Positions 13,922 to 19,934 of a DNA stretch of 21,356 nucleotides are shown here, in pieces. Below the pieces are notes generated by a model. That model did no database searches and was not told where the DNA came from. It saw only the letters and a list, made by a program, of their open reading frames with translations. The translations under genes and the position numbers were made by a program. The stretch comes from Streptomyces sp. NRRL S-118 (GTDB taxonomy: Bacteria; Actinomycetota; Actinomycetes; Streptomycetales; Streptomycetaceae). Each line of letters begins with the position of its first letter. Within the stretch, counting starts at the first letter, position 1. The stretch is taken from NCBI RefSeq assembly GCF_000716335.1, contig NZ_KL591015.1, forward strand, positions 153,077-174,432. Direction: 5' to 3'.

Positions 13922-14689
13922 ATGGACAGTGACTGGTTCCATCGGTTCGCGCCGGCACCCGGCAGCGGACCACGGCTGTTCTGCTTTCCGCACGCGGGCG
14001 GCGCCGCCGTCGCCCACCGGGCGCTGAGCCTGCGGCTGGCCCCGGACGCCGACGTCCTGGTGGCCCAGTACCCGGGCCGTCACAGCCGCCGCGCCGAGCC
14101 GTCGCTGGACGACATCGGCCGCCTGGCGGACGCCCTGGCCGGCGCCCTGGGGCCGCTGTGCGACCGGCCCTTCGCCTTCTTCGGCCACAGCATGGGCGCC
14201 CTCGTCGCCTACGAGATCACCCGGGAGCTGGAGCGCCGGGGCATGACCGGCCCGCGCCACTTGTTCCTGTCCGGCCGGGCCGCACCGACACCGCACGGGA
14301 ACGGCTTCGACCGGCTCACCACCGACGAGGAGATCATCGCGAGGATCCGCCTGCTCGGCGGCACGGTCGACGGGATCCTCGACAACACCGAGCTGATGGA
14401 GATCGTGATGCCACCCCTGCGCGCCGACTACCGGGCGCTCCGCTCCTACACCTGGCAGCCCGGCCCGCCGCTGCACACCCCGATGACCGTGCTCGTCGGC
14501 GACAGCGACCCGGTGGTCCCCGTCGAGTCCGCCGCCGCGTGGCGGGAGCTCACCACCGCCGGAGCCGCGCTGCACACCCTGCCCGGCGGGCACTTCTACC
14601 TCGACGAACGCACCGAGGAGGTGGCCGGCATCGTCCGCGCCACCCTCGGCTCCCTCGCCCTGTCCGGCCGCACCGTGGACGCCGTCTGA
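13922..14689 (+). CDS. Type II (editing) thioesterase
   Basis: A 255-residue alpha/beta hydrolase of the stand-alone TEII family (GrsT/RifR type). It removes wrong or stalled acyl groups from carrier-protein phosphopantetheine arms. Seen are LFCFPHAGGAA (19-29), the nucleophile elbow FGHSMG with Ser90, an Asp in VLVGDSDP (194 or 196), and GGHFYL with His224. The ATG at 13922 follows a GGGGGAAGAGGAC stretch; longer in-frame upstream extensions would run through the promoter and are rejected. It is divergent from the NRPS operon, and its stop shares a base with the next start (TGATG), so it is co-translated with the PptH-type gene. Confidence 0.95.
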   Translation: MDSDWFHRFAPAPGSGPRLFCFPHAGGAAVAHRALSLRLAPDADVLVAQYPGRHSRRAEPSLDDIGRLADALAGALGPLCDRPFAFFGHSMGALVAYEITRELERRGMTGPRHLFLSGRAAPTPHGNGFDRLTTDEEIIARIRLLGGTVDGILDNTELMEIVMPPLRADYRALRSYTWQPGPPLHTPMTVLVGDSDPVVPVESAAAWRELTTAGAALHTLPGGHFYLDERTEEVAGIVRATLGSLALSGRTVDAV

Positions 14690-15525
14690 TGGCGGGCGGC
14701 CGACTGCTGGCGGTCAGCGACCTGCACGTACGGTACGACGAGAACCGCAAGATCGTCGACGGGCTGCGGCCGCAGACGGACGACGACTGGCTGCTGGTGG
14801 CCGGCGACGTCAGCGAGACCGTCGAGGACATCGAATGGACGCTGCGCCTGCTGCGCGACCGGTTCGCGCACGTGGTGTGGGCGCCCGGCAACCACGAGCT
14901 GTGGACCACCCCCGGTGACCCCGTGCAACTCCGCGGCGAACAGCGCTACGCGCACCTCGTGGAGCTGTGCCGGGAACTGGGCGTCACCACGCCCGAGGAC
15001 CCGTACCCGGTGTGGGAGGGCGAGGGCGGCCCCGTCGCGATCGCCCCGCTGTTCCTCCTGTACGACTACACCTTCCGCCCCGCCGGCGCGCGCACCCACC
15101 AGGAGGCCATGCGGCTCGCCGAGGACGCGGGCGTGGTCTGCACCGACGAGTTCTACCTGCACCCGGACCCGTACCCGAGCCGGCAGGCCTGGTGCCGCGC
15201 CCGCGTACGGGCGACCGAGGCCCGGCTCGCCGAGGTCCCGCCGGAGCTGCCGACCGTGCTGATCAACCACTTCCCGCTGGTGCGCGAACCCACCCGCGTC
15301 CTGCGCTACCCGGAGTTCGCCCTGTGGTGCGGCACCGAGGCCACCGAGGACTGGCCGGTACGGTTCCGGGCGGCGGCGGTCGTCTACGGCCACCTCCACA
15401 TCCCGCGCCTGATCGTGCGGGACGGCGTCCCGCACCACGAGGTGTCGCTCGGCTACCCGCGCGAATGGACGTCCCGCTCCGCCGCTCCCACCCTGCCGGT
15501 ACGCATCCTGGGGACCACACGATGA
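14689..15525 (+). CDS. pptH: Calcineurin-like metallophosphoesterase, PptH-type phosphopantetheinyl hydrolase
   Basis: A 278-residue metallophosphoesterase with the full dinuclear-metal set: SDLH (Asp11, His13), GDVSE (Asp40), GNHE (Asn68, His69), NHFPL (His194) and GHLH (His235, His237). In Mycobacterium tuberculosis the equivalent gene (Rv2795c, PptH) lies in an operon with pptT and removes phosphopantetheine from holo carrier proteins. The same gene order and overlap are seen here, so I infer the same role, opposing the transferase encoded downstream. It starts in the TGATG overlap with the thioesterase gene and has no ribosome-binding site of its own. It ends in an ATGA overlap with pptT. 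It is soluble, with no signal peptide. A general phosphodiesterase role is the fallback if the PptH assignment is wrong. Confidence 0.88.
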   Translation: MAGGRLLAVSDLHVRYDENRKIVDGLRPQTDDDWLLVAGDVSETVEDIEWTLRLLRDRFAHVVWAPGNHELWTTPGDPVQLRGEQRYAHLVELCRELGVTTPEDPYPVWEGEGGPVAIAPLFLLYDYTFRPAGARTHQEAMRLAEDAGVVCTDEFYLHPDPYPSRQAWCRARVRATEARLAEVPPELPTVLINHFPLVREPTRVLRYPEFALWCGTEATEDWPVRFRAAAVVYGHLHIPRLIVRDGVPHHEVSLGYPREWTSRSAAPTLPVRILGTTR

Positions 15526-16160
15526 TCGAAGAACTCCTCCCGCCCTCGGTCTCCGCGGTGGAATCCTTCGCCGACGACACCACCGACACCCTCTTCCCGG
15601 AGGAGGCCGCGCTGGTGGCCCGGGCGGTGGAGACCCGCCGCCGCGAGTTCGCCACGGTCCGCCGCTGCGCCCGCGAGGCCCTCGCCAAACTGGGCGCACC
15701 GGCCGCGCCGATCCTGCCCGACCCGAAGGGCGCCCCGGGGTGGCCGTCCGGCTTCATCGGGTCCATGACCCACTGCGCCGGCTACCGCGCGGCCGCCGTC
15801 GCCCCCGGCACCGCCCTCGCCGCCCTCGGCATCGACGCGGAACCCAACCTGCCCCTCCCCGACGACGGTGTGACGGCCCTGGTGACCCTCCCCGAGGAGC
15901 GCCCCCACCTGGCGGCCCTGGCGGCGCGGCATCCCGAGGTCAACTGGGACCGGCTGCTGTTCAGCGCCAAGGAGACCGTCTACAAGGTCTGGTACCCGCT
16001 GACGCGCCGCTGGCTCGACTTCCACGAGGCCACGATCACCATGGACCCCGCCTCCTCCACCTTCACGGCCCGCATCCTGGTCGACGCGCCCTTCACCACC
16101 CTCACGGGCAACTGGCTGTCCCGCGATGGCCTGCTGGTGACGGCGGCGACGAAAACCTGA
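15522..16160 (+). CDS. pptT: Sfp-type 4'-phosphopantetheinyl transferase, PptT-like
   Basis: A 212-residue transferase that moves the phosphopantetheine arm of CoA onto the conserved Ser of apo carrier proteins, here presumably those of NRPS-1, -2 and -3 and perhaps others in the cell. It resembles mycobacterial PptT over its whole length: a TVRRCAREAL-like N-terminal part, LPDPKGAPGWP, GSMTHCAGYRAA, the metal-binding GIDAEPN (Asp105, Glu107), and FSAKETVYKVWYPLTRRWLDF (Lys150, Glu151). The start overlaps the pptH stop by 4 nt (ATGA), with GGGGA 8 nt upstream. The complete motif set argues for an active enzyme. Confidence 0.95.
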   Translation: MIEELLPPSVSAVESFADDTTDTLFPEEAALVARAVETRRREFATVRRCAREALAKLGAPAAPILPDPKGAPGWPSGFIGSMTHCAGYRAAAVAPGTALAALGIDAEPNLPLPDDGVTALVTLPEERPHLAALAARHPEVNWDRLLFSAKETVYKVWYPLTRRWLDFHEATITMDPASSTFTARILVDAPFTTLTGNWLSRDGLLVTAATKT

Positions 16161-16211
16161 GGCCGCAACGCACGGCAGTGCGATAACGTCCTGCCATACG
16201 AAGGGGGATTC

Positions 16212-16943
16212 GTGGCGAAGCTCAACCAGATCATCGCCGTGGAAAAGGGTGTCAAGAGCAAGTCGTTCCAGGACATCACCGCGGCCCACCACACCGTGCA
16301 GAAGCCCGCACTGCTGGCCGGCATCTCGCGTACGTACCAGCCGAAGGACGAGGAGGGCGAGCAGCTTCCGCCCGAGTCCACCCGGGTGCAGGTCAAGGCC
16401 GAGGACGTGCTGCGGGAGATGTCCGCGTCGCTGACCCGGCTGTTCGACGTGACCGCGACGAAGGACTGGGCCAACTGCTCGGCCCGCGCGGACGTGGTCG
16501 TCGACGGGCGGACCATCGTCGCCGAGGTCCCGGTGAGCTACCTGCTCTTCCTGGAGAAGCAGCTGACCGACCTGCACACCTTCGTGAAGAAGCTCCCGGT
16601 GCTGGACGCCGCCGAGTCCTGGTCGCTCGACCCGTCGACGGACTGGTGGAAGACGGACCCGGTCCGCACGATCCGCACGAAGAAGGTCCCGCGCAACCAC
16701 GTGAAGGCGGAGGCGACCGACAAGCACCCGGCGCAGGTCGAGGTGTACTACGAGGACGTCCCGATCGGTTACTGGACGACGGTGAAGTTCTCGGGCGCCC
16801 TCCCGGCCCGGCGCGTCAACGAGCTGCTGGAGCGGGTGGAGAAGCTCCAGCAGGCGGTGAAGTTCGCCCGCGAGGAGGCCAACGGCACGGAGGTCACGGA
16901 CCGCCGCGTCGGCGACGCGGTGTTCGGCTACCTGTTCGGCTGA
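16212..16943 (+). CDS. Conserved actinomycete protein of unknown function
   Basis: A 243-residue soluble protein starting at GTG 16212 after a GGGGGA box. The sequence is rich in Lys, Glu, Val and Thr and shows no signal peptide, membrane segment or enzyme motif I can name. Features include AVEKGVKSKSFQDITAAHH near the N-terminus, TRLFDVTATKDWANCSARADVVVDG in the middle, SYLLFLEKQLTDLHTFVKKLPVLD, and a C-terminal probable coiled coil (RVNELLERVEKLQQAVKFAREEAN). I recall similar proteins as widespread but uncharacterised in Streptomyces and relatives. It lies 51 nt after pptT in the same direction and is followed by a GC-rich hairpin. It may be read through from the pptT operon or have its own start. 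Its position beside the tRNA-like RNA region is suggestive, but no link can be shown. Confidence 0.88.
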   Translation: MAKLNQIIAVEKGVKSKSFQDITAAHHTVQKPALLAGISRTYQPKDEEGEQLPPESTRVQVKAEDVLREMSASLTRLFDVTATKDWANCSARADVVVDGRTIVAEVPVSYLLFLEKQLTDLHTFVKKLPVLDAAESWSLDPSTDWWKTDPVRTIRTKKVPRNHVKAEATDKHPAQVEVYYEDVPIGYWTTVKFSGALPARRVNELLERVEKLQQAVKFAREEANGTEVTDRRVGDAVFGYLFG

Positions 16944-16967
16944 GGCCCCAGGTGGCACCCACGATCG

Positions 16968-16989
16968 CCCCCGCGTGAGAGCGCGGGGG
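16968..16989 (+). terminator. GC-rich hairpin after the 16212-16943 gene
   Basis: An 8-bp perfect stem, CCCCCGCG / CGCGGGGG, with a 6-nt TGAGAG loop begins 25 nt after the stop codon. There is no T tract, which is usual for Streptomyces intrinsic terminators. Confidence 0.7.
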
Positions 16990-17000
16990 TGCGCAACAGG

Positions 17001-17029
17001 CGCGGCCCGGAATGAGGCCCGGGACCGCG
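17001..17029 (+). other. Strong 10-bp hairpin between the terminator and the tRNA-like modules
   Basis: CGCGGCCCGG (17001-17010) pairs with CCGGG-A-CCGCG (17019-17029), with a single bulged A and an 8-nt loop. It may be a second terminator element, or the 5' structure of the RNA carrying the tRNA-like modules that begin at about 17042. No promoter is evident. Confidence 0.45.
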
Positions 17030-17041
17030 TGATGGGCGCAA

Positions 17042-17178
17042 GCTGAAACTGACGTTCAGCCTGAAACGACGCGGCACAGGTGAAGGTTCGAGTCCTTCCC
17101 CCGGCACTCACGGGCCGGGGTGGCCCAACATGGCAGAGGCAACCGCGATCAATCTCAGACTCTCGCTCCAGTCTCAGC
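17042..17178 (+). ncRNA. Permuted tRNA-like RNA module 1 (YrlA/Y-RNA-like, or permuted tRNA)
   Basis: The elements occur in circularly permuted tRNA order. The T arm is GAAGG-TTCGAGT-CCTTC (17082-17098, perfect 5-bp stem, canonical loop). Then come the acceptor 3' strand CCCCGGC (17099-17105), an 8-nt joining loop ACTCACGG, and the acceptor 5' strand GCCGGGG (17114-17120, 7/7 pairs). T8 and G9 follow, then a D arm with GCC/GGC stem and GG in the loop (17123-17140). The anticodon-like stem pairs CGCGG (17070-17074) with CCGCG (17143-17147). Outside it lie an internal loop (CGA / ATCAA), an imperfect helix 17058-17066 / 17153-17161, and an outer helix 17042-17051 / 17169-17178 (nine of ten paired). 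CCA is not encoded after the acceptor. This matches the tRNA-mimic domain of bacterial Y RNAs, whose acceptor end is closed by a loop. No conventional 5'-to-3' tRNA can be folded. Confidence 0.62.
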
Positions 17179-17203
17179 ATCGCCACCGATCGCCAGATCG
17201 ACC

Positions 17204-17309
17204 GAGGACGGACGAACGCCGCCGGATGCTGGTTCGACTCCGGCCTGCACCTCTCGCGGTGCGGTAGTTCAAAGGAAGAACACGACGGCCTGATGACTGA
17301 TCCGTCCTC
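17204..17309 (+). ncRNA. Permuted tRNA-like RNA module 2 (YrlA/Y-RNA-like, or permuted tRNA)
   Basis: This is the second copy of the same layout, only about 25 nt after module 1 and different in sequence. The T arm is GCTGG-TTCGACT-CCGGC (17228-17244, one G-U pair). The acceptor 3' strand CTGCACC (17245-17251), a 6-nt loop TCTCGC, and the acceptor 5' strand GGTGCGG (17258-17264) form 7 pairs, one of them G-U. T8 and A9 follow, then a textbook D arm GTTC-AAAGGAA-GAAC (17267-17281). The anticodon-like stem GCCG/CGGC (17218-17221 / 17286-17289) sits exactly 5 nt (a standard variable region) before the T arm. The module is closed by a perfect 9-bp helix, GAGGACGGA (17204-17212) with TCCGTCCTC (17301-17309). 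The internal loop strands are CGAAC and CTGATGACTGA, the latter with a T in the position expected for U33. No CCA is encoded. Confidence 0.65.
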
Positions 17310-17347
17310 TTAAACGCCACTGGCGTGCACAACGGGTGGCATCCCCA

Positions 17348-17381
17348 GGGGCCCGGGAGCTGGATACGACTCCCGGGCTCC
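17348..17381 (+). terminator. 12-bp hairpin after the tRNA-like modules (terminator or minihelix-like end)
   Basis: GGGGCCCGGGAG (17348-17359) pairs with CTCCCGGGCTCC (17370-17381) over 12 bp with one G-U, around a 10-nt loop CTGGATACGA. A further GTGGC/GCCAC pair (17336-17340 / 17382-17386) lies outside. The most likely role is termination of the upstream RNA. It also has the length of a stacked acceptor plus T helix (7+5 bp) and is followed by GCCA. Confidence 0.55.
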
Positions 17382-17463
17382 GCCACGCCCGCACAACCCC
17401 TTCCACATCACGTCGCGGACATGCCACTGTGTCCCCGACGTACCAGCCGTAGGGGGGATCGGC

Positions 17464-18006
17464 GTGTGGGAGCAGTTGCCCGCCCTGGCCGGCGTCCTCG
17501 TGGGAGCGGTCGGCTCCTACGTGGCGACCAGCCTCACGGAGCGGAGCCGGTGGCGCCGGGCCAAGGCCGAACGCTGGGACCAGAAACGCCTGGACACCTA
17601 CGCGGCGTACGCGAACACCCTGAAGCACCAGATCAACCTCGCCCAGCGCATAGGCGCGGCACGGGGCTTCCAGCACGCGGTGGACCCCCTGCCCCCGGAC
17701 GAGGGCATCCCCCAACTCGCCGAGGCCGAGGCGCGCCGCGCGGCGGAATGGGAATCGGTCCTGCTCGTCGGCGACGCCGAGACCATCGCCGCGGCCCGCA
17801 CGTGGCACGAAGCGGTGTGGAACGTCGAGCTCTATGCCCGGGGCCTGAAGGACGACCCGGCCGGCTGGGAGAAGGCGGTCCGCCACATGAGCCAGGCCCG
17901 CGACGACTTCTACGCCCTGGCGCGCCGCGACCTGGGCATCACGGGCCCGCCACCCCCGTCGGGCAACTGGCCGCGGGTGTGGGAGCAGCGGGAGGGGGAG
18001 GGCTGA
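17464..18006 (+). CDS. Small membrane-anchored protein of unknown function
   Basis: A 180-residue protein starting at GTG 17464, with a GGGGGG box 6 nt upstream. A single N-terminal hydrophobic segment (about residues 5-24, LPALAGVLVGAVGSYVATSL) is followed by a basic stretch (RSRWRRAK). This predicts an N-out, C-in anchor with a mostly helical, charged cytoplasmic domain. No catalytic motif is visible. Proteins of this layout are common and uncharacterised in Streptomyces. It is separated from the upstream RNA region by the 17348-17381 hairpin and appears monocistronic. Confidence 0.82.
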   Translation: MWEQLPALAGVLVGAVGSYVATSLTERSRWRRAKAERWDQKRLDTYAAYANTLKHQINLAQRIGAARGFQHAVDPLPPDEGIPQLAEAEARRAAEWESVLLVGDAETIAAARTWHEAVWNVELYARGLKDDPAGWEKAVRHMSQARDDFYALARRDLGITGPPPPSGNWPRVWEQREGEG

Positions 18007-18144
18007 GAGCCGGCGGGGCGGCACGAGCTCAGCCAGACGACGCTGCCGCAGTGGGGACGGGCAACCGGCGACCGCCCATCGTGAGACGGACCGCACGGCC
18101 GTCGGCCCACGCATCGTGCCCTTGCTCCCAGGGAGACCCGCGTG

Positions 18145-18558
18145 TCACACCTTGATGACGGTGACACGTCCGCCGCACAGGGCGGCGAGGTCTTCGGGAT
18201 CGGATGTGAGGACAGTGACCGGTCCTGGTGCGGCCAGGGCCGTAGCGGCGAGCATGGCGTCGATGGCGTACTTGTGGCCGTGCAGGCCGGCGTCGGCGAG
18301 AAGGGCAGCGGCGTGGCGGGCGATCGGTTCGGTGACCGGTTCGACGACCAGGCGGGAGAGGGTCCACTCAAGGGCCGGGCGGTTGATGCGCGGGTGGACC
18401 ACCTCGACAAGGGTGGCCGATGAAGTGATCACGCGCAGGTCGTCCGCGCGGGCCAGAGCGAGCCAGCTGGTGACCGCTCGGTTGCGCAGAACGGCCTTGG
18501 CCAGCCCCTCGCTGTCGAGAACGAGGGTGCCACCCGGCACGGCGGGGGAGCGGCTCAC
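18145..18558 (-). CDS. PIN-domain toxin (VapC-like ribonuclease)
   Basis: A 137-residue PIN-domain protein, the toxin of a VapBC-type module; such toxins are metal-dependent endoribonucleases. The acidic quartet is visible: Asp15 (LVLDSEG), Glu52 (TLVEVVHP), Asp100 (YAIDAMLAATA) and Asp120 (VLTSDPEDL). The start is GTG at 18558 and overlaps the antitoxin stop by 4 nt (GTGA), so translation is coupled with antitoxin first, as is usual for such pairs. The RNA target cannot be inferred. Nearby structured RNAs and a tRNA make tRNA cleavage a tempting but unsupported idea. Confidence 0.9.
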   Translation of the reverse strand: MSRSPAVPGGTLVLDSEGLAKAVLRNRAVTSWLALARADDLRVITSSATLVEVVHPRINRPALEWTLSRLVVEPVTEPIARHAAALLADAGLHGHKYAIDAMLAATALAAPGPVTVLTSDPEDLAALCGGRVTVIKV

Positions 18559-18818
18559 GCTGCGCTGGCTCCGCCCTGTGTCTGCGCACGTCGTGCCTCC
18601 GCGAGCTGATCGCGCAGGGCCTGGACCTCATCGTCGGAGATGGGTCCGTGCTCGGCTTCGGCGACGCCGATGAGCTCGTTGAGGTTGTCCCGCTCGATCT
18701 GCCGGGCAACGGCCGCAGCGACGTACGCGGAAAGCCCGGAAGGCCCGCTGCGAGCCTTGGCGGCTTCGGCGATATCGCGCGGCATGGTGATCGAGTACTT
18801 GCCGGTAGGCTCACTCAT
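18555..18818 (-). CDS. VapB-like antitoxin
   Basis: An 87-residue protein from ATG 18818, starting MSEPTGKYSITMP. A short beta-strand followed by helices (DIAEAAKARSGPSGLSAYVAAAVARQIERDNL) suggests a ribbon-helix-helix DNA-binding N-terminus. The acidic, flexible C-terminal part (EAEHGPISDDEVQALRDQLAEARR) should wrap the toxin. It overlaps the toxin gene by 4 nt. The start is uncertain: ATG 18827 would add three residues but overlaps a TAGGAT box that looks like the -10. From that box, transcription would begin at ATG 18818, making the mRNA leaderless. Confidence 0.82.
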   Translation of the reverse strand: MSEPTGKYSITMPRDIAEAAKARSGPSGLSAYVAAAVARQIERDNLNELIGVAEAEHGPISDDEVQALRDQLAEARRAQTQGGASAA

Positions 18819-18825
18819 GCGATCC

Positions 18826-18854
18826 ATCCTACCTTTTATCCTCCCCCTAGGTAA
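18826..18854 (-). promoter_or_regulatory. Promoter and inverted repeat before the toxin-antitoxin operon
   Basis: On the minus strand TTACCT and TAGGAT are separated by 17 nt, a plausible -35/-10 pair, with the -10 ending about 7 nt before ATG 18818. The 5-bp inverted repeat TACCT / AGGTA (18830-18834 and 18849-18853, centres 19 bp apart) overlaps both boxes. That is where an autoregulating antitoxin would bind. Confidence 0.42.
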
Positions 18855-19285
18855 GCAGCGTAACCGGAAGGACACAAGTGGACTCGGCGAGGACCTTCAC
18901 GCCGGGGGAAATTGCGACCGGTGTCGGGGAAGGGCAGGGCGGACTCGAAGGAACGCCATGACAGCGCGGACTTACGGGCCGGCCCATGTGGCCCGCGCTC
19001 GGTGCGGCTCCGCGCCGACCCTTCTCCCCAGCGGGCAAGGCCACCCATTCGTCGCTTGTCGGGGACGACGTCGCGGGAAGGGTGCCAGGCACCAGCTTCC
19101 GGACGGGGCGGAGGCCTGGAGATGGAGAGCAAGATTCCTTGACGGGTGTGACCGCTCATCAAGTACCCCTCATGCCCGACCAGCGCCGGGCAACGACGAA
19201 GGGTCGGACTCAGTGAGGCCGGGACCGACCCAACGTTCTTGGCACTTCGTCAAGTCAGCAGGGAATCGCGCTGGCATATTGGATG
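18855..19285. other. Intergenic stretch with no supported gene
   Basis: Reading frames here are short, overlap each other on both strands and lack ribosome-binding sites or recognisable protein sequence. Base composition is a little less GC-rich than in the operons. The stretch looks like decayed DNA flanking the integration scar that begins at 19286. Confidence 0.5.
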
Positions 19286-19326
19286 GCCCCCGGCACCATT
19301 CGCACCTGCGCACACGGCTCCGGAGG
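19286..19326 (-). repeat. att-like partial copy of the tRNA-Arg 3' half
   Basis: Direct repeat of 20482-20522, 38 of 41 identical. Differences are two adjacent bases in the T stem and one in the T loop. It begins at the acceptor 3' end and stops near the anticodon stem. Confidence 0.8.
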
Positions 19327-19535
19327 GCGCTTCGTCCGTCGGCGTAAGGCCTGGTCGAGGTCGTGTGGTTCCTGCCCAGACCTCAGCCGGTCCACAGGTG
19401 GTCCACGGCTTCCGTCCGAGTCTTGCCCGTCCATAGGAGGCGTCGCAGACTGTCCTCCTCTGCCCCACGGCAGTGGGTAGCCTCGCGGCATGACGACCTG
19501 GACGACGTTGGCACACCTCCACCACTTCGAGCCAT

Positions 19536-19691
19536 GTAACATGGCTCAACGCCGGTGTCGACCCCACCGAGGTGGCCGAGCGCGCCGGCAACAGCGTGGA
19601 GGTTTTGCTGACCCGCTATGCCAAGTGCCTCGACGGACGGCAAGACGTCGCCAACCGGCGTATTGAGGATCTGTTGCGCGAGTACGAGTGA
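19536..19691 (+). pseudogene. Tyrosine recombinase (integrase), C-terminal remnant
   Basis: About 50 codons remain in frame to a TGA at 19691, reading TWLNAGVDPTEVAERAGNS then VEVLLTRYAKCLDG and ending RRIEDLLREYE. This is the end of a phage/AICE-type integrase, with the AGNS box in place of the usual AGHS and the catalytic Tyr in RYAKC. Upstream sequence in the same frame no longer resembles an integrase, and no start codon serves it. The gene therefore lost its whole N-terminal and most of its catalytic part by deletion. A possible leaderless start (TAGCCT at 19479, ATG at 19491) just upstream is in another frame and may be the 5' end of a different lost gene fused at the junction. Confidence 0.8.
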
Positions 19692-19709
19692 TCGCAGACG
19701 ACGGTAGCC

Positions 19710-19742
19710 CCGATGCCCCCGGACTTGTTCCGGGGGCATCGG
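19710..19742 (+). terminator. Perfect terminator hairpin after the integrase remnant
   Basis: CCGATGCCCCCGGA pairs over 14 bp without mismatch with TCCGGGGGCATCGG around a CTTGT loop, 18 nt after the stop codon. Such stems are common behind element integrases. Confidence 0.85.
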
Positions 19743-19862
19743 CATGCCTTGGCCGAGAGGGGCGTTCCTGTCCTCAGGAATTCCGCGCCGGTGGCTCCGG
19801 GGTGTATGTCGGGCCGGGCCATGAAGTAAGGCCGGCTTCCATCACTCGTTCAGAGGCGCCTC

Positions 19863-19883
19863 TCATGCGCATTACGCGCATGA
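19863..19883. promoter_or_regulatory. Inverted repeat upstream of the GYD-domain gene
   Basis: TCATGCGC and GCGCATGA form an 8-bp perfect inverted repeat around ATTAC, ending 51 nt before the ATG at 19935. TTGACC at 19893-19898 lies between, though no clear -10 follows at the right distance. The repeat is a candidate operator or attenuator stem. Confidence 0.35.
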
Positions 19884-19934
19884 TGCCCAGAGTTGACCAC
19901 GACAAGTTGCGTCTACTTACAGGGGTAAAGGATC

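Noticed and set aside
17148..17203. Group I or group II intron between the modules
   Set aside because: The spacing is only tens of nucleotides, far too short, with no core elements.
17042..17309. Two-piece (permuted) tmRNA
   Set aside because: No tag-peptide reading frame or pseudoknot region is visible, there are two modules, and Streptomyces has a one-piece tmRNA.
17114..17381. Ordinary tandem tRNA genes in 5'-to-3' order
   Set aside because: Acceptor 5' strands do not pair with the following 3' strands (GCCGGGG with CTGCACC, GGTGCGG with GGGCTCC), whereas the permuted pairing is complete in both.
19286..19326. A second functional tRNA
   Set aside because: Only the 3' half is present and its T stem is broken by two adjacent substitutions.
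18640..19347. Plus-strand reading frame of 235 codons across the antitoxin and the following intergenic DNA
   Set aside because: It is antisense to the antitoxin, has no ribosome-binding site and no protein-like sequence.
19491..19541. Short gene starting at ATG 19491 after TAGCCT
   Set aside because: The promoter-like box and start are suggestive, but the frame soon runs out of phase through the integrase remnant and shows no recognisable product. At best it is a truncated 5' end.
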